Source: Actinomycetes bacterium (GTDB lineage: Bacteria > Actinomycetota > Actinomycetes > Mycobacteriales > Mycobacteriaceae). Taken from it: 39,815 bases of DNA. Each line of letters opens with the position of its first letter. Positions within the stretch are counted from its first letter, which is position 1. The stretch lies in contig JAHZJB010000153.1 of the NCBI GenBank assembly GCA_022601135.1, positions 1 through 39,815 of the forward strand. Reading direction: 5' to 3'. This document shows, in pieces, positions 34,184 through 39,815 of the stretch. Made by a program: the position numbers and the translations under genes. The notes beneath the pieces are model-generated. The model ran no database searches, was not told where the DNA came from, and saw only the letters and a list, made by a program, of their open reading frames with translations.

Positions 34184-35658
34184 TGGCCGGACTGTTGGTC
34201 GCTGGAACGACCAGCGATGCCGGCAAGAGCGTGGTCGTCACCGGCCTGTGCCGCGCCCTGGCCCGGCGCGGGGTGAAGGTTGCGCCGTACAAGGCGCAGA
34301 ACATGTCGAACAACTCGATGGTCTGCGCGGGACCCGACGGCGCCGGTGTCGAGATCGGCCGGGCCCAATGGGTGCAGGCGCAGGCGGCCCGGGCGACCCC
34401 CGAGGCGGCGATGAACCCGGTTCTTCTCAAGCCCGGCAGCGACGAACGCAGCCATGTCGTGCTGATGGGACGGCCCTGGGGTGTGGTGTCCTCGGCGGAT
34501 TGGCTGGAAGGCAGGCGCGCGCTGGCGGCCGCCGCGCACCAGGCCTACGACCACCTGGCCTCGCGTTATGACGTCGTCATCGCCGAAGGGGCCGGGAGTC
34601 CAGCCGAAATAAATTTGCGGGCAAATGATTTCGTCAATATCGGGTTGGCGCGTCACGCCGGTCTGCCCACGGTCGTGGTCGGCGACATCGATCGCGGCGG
34701 GGTGTTCGCGGCGTTCCTCGGCACCGTCGCCCTGCTGTCGCCGCAGGATCAGGCGTTGATCGCCGGATTCGTGGTGAACAAATTCCGGGGTGCCGAGAAC
34801 CTACTCGCGCCGGGCCTTCGGGACCTGGAGCGGATGACCGGAAGGCGGGTCTACGGCACGTTGCCTATGCGCCCCGACATCTGGCTCGACTCTGAGGATG
34901 CTCTCGACCTCCAGGGCCGGCGCTCACCCGGTAGCGGCGTCCGTCGGGTCGCGGTCGCGCGACTTCCCCGCATCAGCAACTTCACCGATGTCGACGCGCT
35001 CGGCCTCGAACCCGACCTCGACGTCGTGTTCGTCTCCCGCCCGGGCGATCTCGCCGACGCCGATTTGGTGGTCCTGCCCGGCACCCGGGCCACGATCGCG
35101 GACCTGGCCTGGCTGCGGATGCGCGGGTTGGACCACGCGGTGCGAGACCACGCCGCTGCCGGCAGGCCGGTGCTCGGCATCTGCGGCGGCTTCCAGATGT
35201 TGGGCCGTACGGTTCGCGATCCGGAAGGCGTCGAAGGTGCCGCTGGCGGGGTCGAGGGTCTGGGCTTGCTCGATGTGGAGACAAATATTGGCGCAGCCAA
35301 GACACTTCGGCTATCCGAAGGCCAATGGCGAGGAGCACCGTCTGCCGGATACGAGATCCATCACGGGCGGGTCACCATCGGACCCGACGTCGAGGAATTC
35401 CTCGGTGGGGCACGGGCCGGCCAGGTTTTCGGCACCATGTGGCACGGAGCGCTCGAAGGGGACGCATTACGGGGACGATTCCTGCGTGAGACCCTCGGCC
35501 TGGAGTCTTCCGGCGTCTCGTTCCCGCGCGCCCGCGAGCGACGCCTCGACCTGCTGGGTGATCTGGTCGCCAAGCACCTCGACGTCGATGCGCTGGTCGC
35601 GCTGGTCGAGAACGGTCCCCCGCACGGCCTGCCCTTCCTGCCGCCGGGGGCGCCATGA
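34183..35658 (+). CDS. cobQ: Cobyric acid synthase
   Basis: 491 residues. Glutamine-dependent amidotransferase that amidates four side chains of adenosylcobyrinic a,c-diamide. Seen: ATP-binding [59 protein letters not shown]; the glutaminase domain with [13 protein letters not shown] (nucleophile Cys) and [17 protein letters not shown] (His). Size equals Rv0255c (cobQ1). The ATG overlaps the cobF stop and the stop overlaps cobK. Confidence 0.96.
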   Translation: MAGLLVAGTTSDAGKSVVVTGLCRALARRGVKVAPYKAQNMSNNSMVCAGPDGAGVEIGRAQWVQAQAARATPEAAMNPVLLKPGSDERSHVVLMGRPWGVVSSADWLEGRRALAAAAHQAYDHLASRYDVVIAEGAGSPAEINLRANDFVNIGLARHAGLPTVVVGDIDRGGVFAAFLGTVALLSPQDQALIAGFVVNKFRGAENLLAPGLRDLERMTGRRVYGTLPMRPDIWLDSEDALDLQGRRSPGSGVRRVAVARLPRISNFTDVDALGLEPDLDVVFVSRPGDLADADLVVLPGTRATIADLAWLRMRGLDHAVRDHAAAGRPVLGICGGFQMLGRTVRDPEGVEGAAGGVEGLGLLDVETNIGAAKTLRLSEGQWRGAPSAGYEIHHGRVTIGPDVEEFLGGARAGQVFGTMWHGALEGDALRGRFLRETLGLESSGVSFPRARERRLDLLGDLVAKHLDVDALVALVENGPPHGLPFLPPGAP

Positions 35659-36413
35659 GGAGCACGCGAGTCCTGCTGCTCGGCGGCACGTCGGAAGCCC
35701 GGCTGCTGGCCGCAATGCTGACCGGCGCCGGTATCGAGGTGACGACCTCCCTGGCCGGCCGGGTCGCCCGTCCTCGGCTACCGGTTGGCAACGTGCGTAT
35801 CGGCGGCTTCGGCGGGGTGGCCGGGCTGCGGTCGGCCCTGGCGGCCTACGACGCCGTCGTCGACGCGACACATCCGTTCGCCCCGAACATCTCGGCCAAC
35901 GCCGTGGCCGCGTGCATGACCGCTGACCCCCCATGGCCGCTGCTGCGGCTGGAACGGCCCGGGTGGGCGGACCGGTCGTGTGAATCGTGGCGCTGGGTGG
36001 ACTCCCATGGGGAAGCCGCAGTCGCCGCCTCCCGACTGGGGCAGCGGCCCTTCCTGACCGTCGGGCGTCAGGAACTCGCCCGGTTCGTCCCGGACCTCGA
36101 GGACCGGGCTGTCCTGGCCCGGGTCGTGGACAGCCCGGAGATTCCGCTGCCGCCCGCGTGGCGCCTGCTGAGCAGCCGCGGCCCGTATACGCTCGCCGGT
36201 GAGCTGACGTTGATGCGCGAGCATCGCGCCGACGTGCTCATCAGCAAGGATTCCGGCGGCGAGTACACCTGGCCGAAGATGCTGGCCGCCGAGCAGCTCG
36301 GTGTGCCGGTCGTGATCGTGCGCCGCCCGGACCGGGTGCCCGAAGTGCCGACCGTGGAGCGTGTTGACGAGGCGATGGACTGGGTGCGCGGCCTCACTAC
36401 GATGTCCTGGTGA
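35655..36413 (+). CDS. cobK: Precorrin-6A reductase
   Basis: 252 residues. NADPH-dependent reduction of precorrin-6A to 6B, the step straight after CobF. Seen: [20 protein letters not shown] at the start; [60 protein letters not shown]; and [20 protein letters not shown], all family hallmarks. ATGA overlap with cobQ before it and GTGA overlap with cobU after it. Confidence 0.95.
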   Translation: MRSTRVLLLGGTSEARLLAAMLTGAGIEVTTSLAGRVARPRLPVGNVRIGGFGGVAGLRSALAAYDAVVDATHPFAPNISANAVAACMTADPPWPLLRLERPGWADRSCESWRWVDSHGEAAVAASRLGQRPFLTVGRQELARFVPDLEDRAVLARVVDSPEIPLPPAWRLLSSRGPYTLAGELTLMREHRADVLISKDSGGEYTWPKMLAAEQLGVPVVIVRRPDRVPEVPTVERVDEAMDWVRGLTTMSW

Positions 36414-36943
36414 GGATTCTGGTCACCGGCGGTGTCCGCTCCGGCAAGTCGCATCACGCCGAAGCGCTGGTGAACGGCGCGAATGCGGTCACCTACGTGG
36501 CGCCCGGCCGGCCCGCCGATGGAACTGATCCAGATTGGGATGCGCGGGTGGCGCGGCACCGCGCCGACCGGCCGGCGCACTGGACGACCGTGGAGACCAG
36601 CAACAGCACCGACGTCGCCGGCGCAGTCCTCGCCGCGCACGGACATGTGCTCATCGACTGCCTCGGCACCTGGCTGGCCGCCCTGCTGGATGACCGGAGG
36701 CTGTGGGAGGCGACCTACCCGGATGCCCACGAGGCGGTGATCGCCCGGATCGACTTTCTCTGTGAAACGCTGGCCGCCGCGGCCGACGTCGTCGTCGTGA
36801 CCAACGAGGTCGGTCTGGGGGTCGTGCCCTCGCACCGATCCGGGATGCTCTTTCGCGACCTGCTCGGCGTCGTGAACCAGCGGGTCGCGGCAGTGTGCGA
36901 CGAAGTCCACCTGGTGATTGCCGGTCGGGTTCTGAAGATCTGA
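36410..36943 (+). CDS. cobU: Adenosylcobinamide kinase / phosphate guanylyltransferase
   Basis: 177 residues. Phosphorylates adenosylcobinamide and adds GMP, making the activated ring for lower-ligand attachment. Seen: P-loop [36 protein letters not shown], with the His that takes [42 protein letters not shown] start overlaps cobK. Last gene of the plus-strand cob arm; size as Rv0254c. The lower ligand enzyme bluB lies just beyond on the other strand. Confidence 0.95.
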   Translation: MRILVTGGVRSGKSHHAEALVNGANAVTYVAPGRPADGTDPDWDARVARHRADRPAHWTTVETSNSTDVAGAVLAAHGHVLIDCLGTWLAALLDDRRLWEATYPDAHEAVIARIDFLCETLAAAADVVVVTNEVGLGVVPSHRSGMLFRDLLGVVNQRVAAVCDEVHLVIAGRVLKI

Positions 36944-36946
36944 CCG

Positions 36947-37095
36947 TCAGCGGCGATTTCGAAGTCGGCGTCGTAGTGGATCAGTGTCAAGTCATGGTCA
37001 GCCGCAAGTGCGGCAATCAAGAGATCAGCCATGCCGACAGCGCGGTGGCGGCCATCCCGGGCAAGAGCCCGCTGTGCCGCCGTCAGCGCGGACGG
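36947..37095 (-). pseudogene. VapC-type (PIN-domain) toxin fragment
   Basis: On the minus strand one frame reads ALTAAQRALARDGRHRAVG, then MADLLIAALAADHDLTLIHY, then [10 protein letters not shown], the exact style of the C-terminal half of a mycobacterial VapC RNase (conserved Asp in ADLLIAA and the HYDADF end). Its N-terminal half with the first acidic residues is missing: upstream the frame runs into the end of bluB, and downstream it is cut off by the end of cobU. No vapB is left. Read as the remnant of a toxin-antitoxin gene broken when the cob arms were joined. Confidence 0.7.
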
Positions 37096-37712
37096 TAGCG
37101 CTCCTCGTGCAGCACGCTGGTCAGCGAGGAGCGCCGGCGCCAGCCGTCACGTTCCAGGTCGGGGATGTCGGGAAGGTCGGCCACCGAGCCGACGCACAGC
37201 CACGCGACCGGACGGATATGCGTTGGCAGCCCGACCAGGTCGCCGAGGAAGTCCTCCCGGTAGAACGACACCCAGCCCACCCCGAAACCCTCGGCGGTCG
37301 CTGCCAGCCAGAGGTTCTGGATAGCGCAGACCACCGAGTACAGCCCGGCATCGGGGATCGCGTGCCGGCCGAGGACCTGCGGCCCGCCCCGGGTCGGGTC
37401 ATAGCCGACCACGATGCCAAGGCCGGATTCGCAGATACCCTCGATCTTGATCCGGGAGAAGGTCTCGGCTCGCTCGCCCGCCAGGGCCGCACCGAACACC
37501 TCGCGCTCACCCGCCACATGATCGCGAAACGCCCGCAGCGTGTCCGGCGACCGCACCAAAACGAAGTCCCACGGTTGGGACATGCCGACCGACGGGGCCG
37601 CGTGGGCGGCCAGCAACATCCGCTCCAACGCCGCCGCGGGGATCGGCTCGCCGGTGAACTCGGCCCGGGTGTCGCGGCGGCGATGAATGACGTCGTAGAG
37701 CCCGCTCGTCAC
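37083..37712 (-). CDS. bluB: 5,6-dimethylbenzimidazole synthase
   Basis: 209 residues, nitroreductase-like fold. BluB breaks up reduced FMN with O2 to make 5,6-dimethylbenzimidazole, the lower ligand of B12. Seen: VIHRRRDTRAEFTGEPIPAA with the RRD-x-R-x-x-F motif, AAHAAPSVGMSQPWDFVLVR, and ICESGLGIVVGYDPTRGG through YSVVCAIQNLWLAATAEGFG. GTG start overlaps the cobM stop by four bases, tying it to cobalamin synthesis rather than to a general nitroreductase role. Its last bases abut the VapC fragment; it converges with cobU. Confidence 0.92.
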   Translation of the reverse strand: MTSGLYDVIHRRRDTRAEFTGEPIPAAALERMLLAAHAAPSVGMSQPWDFVLVRSPDTLRAFRDHVAGEREVFGAALAGERAETFSRIKIEGICESGLGIVVGYDPTRGGPQVLGRHAIPDAGLYSVVCAIQNLWLAATAEGFGVGWVSFYREDFLGDLVGLPTHIRPVAWLCVGSVADLPDIPDLERDGWRRRSSLTSVLHEERYRPR

Positions 37713-38482
37713 GGGATTCCCGAACGGTCGCGGGCCGGATCGTAGAGGTGGCTCTCGCCGGCTTCCGGGTCCGGCTGGCCGGCGAGTGCCCGACCGACCA
37801 TGATGACGGCGGCCCGGCGCAATCCCGCTGCCTCGACCACATCGGCAATGCCGGCGACCGTGCCGCGAAGTATCTGCTCCTGTGGCTGGGACGCCCGATA
37901 CACCACCACCACCGGGCAGTCGGGCCCGTAATCCGTCGCCAGCTCGGCCATCAGCTCGCGGGTCCGGGTGATGGCCAGATGCAGCACCAAGGTCGAGCGG
38001 GTCGCGGCAAAGGCCTTCAGCGATTCGGTCTCCGGCATCGCCGTCGATCGCTGCCGGGTGCGGGTCAGCACCACCGACTGAGCGACCAGCGGAACCGTCA
38101 ATTCACAGCCGACCCGCGCTGCCGCGGCAGCATAGGCCGGCACCCCTGGCGTTACCGACCACGGGACCCCGGCCGCATCGAGTCGGCGGGTCTGCTCGGT
38201 CACCGCCGAATACACCGACGGATCTCCCGACACCAGTCGCACGACGTGGCGGCCGGCTCGGTAGCCGCCGATCAACAGGTCGACGATGGCATCCAGGTCA
38301 AGGTCCGCGGTGTCGACGAGAGTGGCATTCGGCGAGCGACGCGCCAGGATTTCGGGGTCGAGGTAGCTGCCGGGATAGAGGACGGTCTCAGCGTCGCCGA
38401 GCATCCGCGCGGCGCGCAGGGTCAGCAGATCCTCGGCACCGGGGCCGGCTCCGACGAACTGCACGGCACGGTGGTCCTCCAT
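37709..38482 (-). CDS. cobM: Precorrin-4 C11-methyltransferase
   Basis: 257 residues. SAM-dependent; methylates C-11 of precorrin-4 to give precorrin-5, the substrate of CobF. Seen: AVQFVGAGPGAEDLLTLRAA at the start, ETVLYPGSYLDPEIL, VRLVSGDPSVYSAVTEQTRR and WSVTPGVPAYAAAAARVGCE, all SAM-pocket motifs of the family. ATG 38482 with TAGACT eight bases upstream and no Shine-Dalgarno; the longer open frame upstream is a shadow of the next gene. Coupled to bluB. Confidence 0.94.
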   Translation of the reverse strand: MEDHRAVQFVGAGPGAEDLLTLRAARMLGDAETVLYPGSYLDPEILARRSPNATLVDTADLDLDAIVDLLIGGYRAGRHVVRLVSGDPSVYSAVTEQTRRLDAAGVPWSVTPGVPAYAAAAARVGCELTVPLVAQSVVLTRTRQRSTAMPETESLKAFAATRSTLVLHLAITRTRELMAELATDYGPDCPVVVVYRASQPQEQILRGTVAGIADVVEAAGLRRAAVIMVGRALAGQPDPEAGESHLYDPARDRSGIP

Positions 38483-38522
38483 CGAACCGGAGTCTAACCA
38501 GGATGATTCTCGACCGCCGCCG

Positions 38523-39815
38523 TCATGTTCGAAAGGCAGTCGGACTTCCGGTGGCAACTCGCGGGGCATTCTTTGCCGGGATGCCGAGTACCAGTTCGGC
38601 CACCCGGGCCCGGTGTTGCTCGGCGGTTCCCAGCAGCGCCGCGTCGGTGTAGGCCCGCTTGTAGTACAGGTGTGCCTGGTGCTCCCAGGTGAAGCCGATG
38701 CCACCGTGAACCTGGATCGTGTCGCTCGCGATCCGGGTGAAGGCGGCCGAACATGTTGCCTGCGCCATGCTGACCGCCAACGCCGAGTCGAGCGGGTCTG
38801 CCGTACCGCCAGACAGCGCCCAGATGGCGTGGTAGGCCGTCGACCGCGCGTGTTCCAGCGCGACAAGGCCATCAGCCAGCCGATGCTTGATCGCTTGGAA
38901 CGATCCGATCGGCCTGCCGAACTGCAGCCGGCCCTTCGCATACTCGACCGACAGGTCGAGCAGATGCTGCGCCGCACCGACCTGTTCTACAGCCAACAAC
39001 GCCGCACCGGTTTGCAGCGACCGGGTGATCACCCGGGGGGCCTCGTCGGTCTCGGCGATGAGCTGGGCCGGCGCACCCGACAGCCTCACGGTGGCCTGCG
39101 GGCGGGTCAGGTCCAGCGTTGTCAACGAGACACATTGCACCCCGGAGCTAGCTGAGTCCACGGCGTAAAGTCCGACGCCATCAGGGCCGTTGGCGGCGAC
39201 CAGCAAGTTGTCGGCCGCGCCGGCGTCGACAACCCTCTCGACGGTGCCGGTCAATGCCCAGCCCTGGTCCCGCGGTACCGCATCCACGGTGACCGCCGTG
39301 GCGTCGAACCCGCCGGCCACGTCACCGACGGCCCACGCTGCCGTGCGGGTGCCGTCGACCAGCGCGGCCAGCATGTCGCCGCCCGCCGAAGCCGCTACCA
39401 ACGCGGGAATGGCGAGGTACACCGTGCCGAACAGCGGCCCGCAGGACAGTGCGGCGCCCAACTCCTCAACCGCCACGGCCTGGTCGACCAGGGTGCCACC
39501 GGCGCCGCCCTGGGTCTCGGGCACGGCCAGCCCCAGCACGCCCAGCTCGGTCCCGAGCCGCGCCCACACCTTCGGGTCGAACGGCGGGTTCGATTCCATC
39601 CAGGCCCGCACCGCGGCCTGGTCGGCGTACTCGGCACAGAACGCCCGAACGGCCGCGCGCAACTGGCTCTGTTCGTCGGTGAAGGTGAATTCCTCAGCAG
39701 CGCTGTCGGGCTGATCCGCAAGCTCCTCAGCCACGTTGTCGGGCTGATCCGCAAGCTCCTCAGCCACGTTGTCGGGCTGATCCGCAAGCTCCTCAGCCAC
39801 GTTGTCGGGCTGATC
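38523..39815 (-). CDS. Acyl-CoA dehydrogenase family protein (5' end outside window)
   Basis: About 430 residues visible; the frame is still open at the window edge. From FTFTDEQSQLRAAVRAFCAE on it is a normal acyl-CoA dehydrogenase of about 385 residues: LGTELGVLGLAVPETQGGAG, GRLQFGRPIGSFQAIKHRLA, and IQVHGGIGFTWEHQAHLYYK at the C-terminal domain. The FAD/middle domain looks weaker than usual, as in subunits of two-part (alpha2beta2) mycobacterial FadE enzymes. Before the domain lies a tandem block of AEELADQPDNV repeats which ordinary FadE proteins lack. The start codon cannot be fixed, since each repeat holds a possible GTG. Substrate unknown; 40 bp upstream of cobM on the same strand. Confidence 0.85.
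   Translation of the reverse strand, partial: DQPDNVAEELADQPDNVAEELADQPDNVAEELADQPDSAAEEFTFTDEQSQLRAAVRAFCAEYADQAAVRAWMESNPPFDPKVWARLGTELGVLGLAVPETQGGAGGTLVDQAVAVEELGAALSCGPLFGTVYLAIPALVAASAGGDMLAALVDGTRTAAWAVGDVAGGFDATAVTVDAVPRDQGWALTGTVERVVDAGAADNLLVAANGPDGVGLYAVDSASSGVQCVSLTTLDLTRPQATVRLSGAPAQLIAETDEAPRVITRSLQTGAALLAVEQVGAAQHLLDLSVEYAKGRLQFGRPIGSFQAIKHRLADGLVALEHARSTAYHAIWALSGGTADPLDSALAVSMAQATCSAAFTRIASDTIQVHGGIGFTWEHQAHLYYKRAYTDAALLGTAEQHRARVAELVLGIPAKNAPRVATGSPTAFRT
39711..39815 (-). repeat. 33-bp tandem repeat at the N-terminus of the acyl-CoA dehydrogenase
   Basis: Three identical 33-base units (39711-39743, 39744-39776, 39777-39809) and the start of a fourth at the window edge, encoding repeated AEELADQPDNV. 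A diverged unit (DSAAEEF) follows inside the gene. Total copy number is unknown because the array leaves the window. Confidence 0.9.

Overview
The window is high-GC actinobacterial DNA from a mycobacterium, probably an environmental or fast-growing species. The evidence is an MmpL transporter beside a fatty-acyl-AMP ligase, a PE-PPE acyltransferase and a GAP-family membrane protein, followed by long synteny with the M. tuberculosis block Rv0244c-Rv0264c (fadE5, flavin reductase, sdh1 operon, Rv0250c, hsp20, nirBD, CbiX-like, NnaR, aac(2')-I, pxpBC). A complete cobF, known to be missing from the M. tuberculosis complex, argues against that complex. No rRNA, tRNA, insertion sequence, CRISPR array or phage gene was seen. 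No gene-free stretch exceeds 300 bases; the largest are 6791-7013, 14620-14823, 31980-32175 and 13975-14154.

Layout. 1-6790: end of a trehalose-ester lipid locus (MmpL10-like, FadD23-like, PE-PPE acyltransferase, GAP/Sap-like), the arrangement of trehalose polyphleate or sulfolipid-type loci. 7014-9550: flavin reductase, a 53-residue protein and FadE5. 9624-13974 (minus strand): an Rv0250c-like protein, then sdhC, sdhA and sdhB of the Sdh1 type, then a remarkable unrecognised protein with glycine-rich 12-residue repeats and 13 cysteines at exact three-residue spacing, translationally coupled to sdhB. 14155-20788: Hsp20 with a SigE/SigH-type promoter; nirBD; a ferredoxin with a DosR box; a sirohydrochlorin chelatase-like protein and the HemD-type regulator NnaR, which form a nitrite/sirohaem group; and an AAC(2')-I acetyltransferase. 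narK is absent from the place it holds in M. tuberculosis.

20849-28121: pxpC/pxpB, a YhhQ-type transporter, a proline-rich exported protein, then a hydroxyacid-oxoacid transhydrogenase followed by a large FAD/Fe-S D-2-hydroxyacid dehydrogenase. Together these could oxidise 4-hydroxybutyrate and recycle the D-2-hydroxyglutarate made. 28194-30744: a three-gene ABC importer with the metal ligands of a Mn2+ system. 30741-33266: an Ltp1-like thiolase, a small exported protein and a PIG-L deacetylase. 33407-38482: cobalamin genes cobF-cobQ-cobK-cobU (plus) converging on cobM-bluB (minus), with a fragment of a VapC toxin gene trapped between the arms. 38523-39815: an acyl-CoA dehydrogenase with a 33-bp tandem repeat at its N-terminus, running off the window.

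Many genes overlap by ATGA/GTGA, so translational coupling is common. Several operon-leading genes have no Shine-Dalgarno but have a -10-like hexamer 6-8 nt before the start codon, as expected for leaderless mycobacterial mRNAs.
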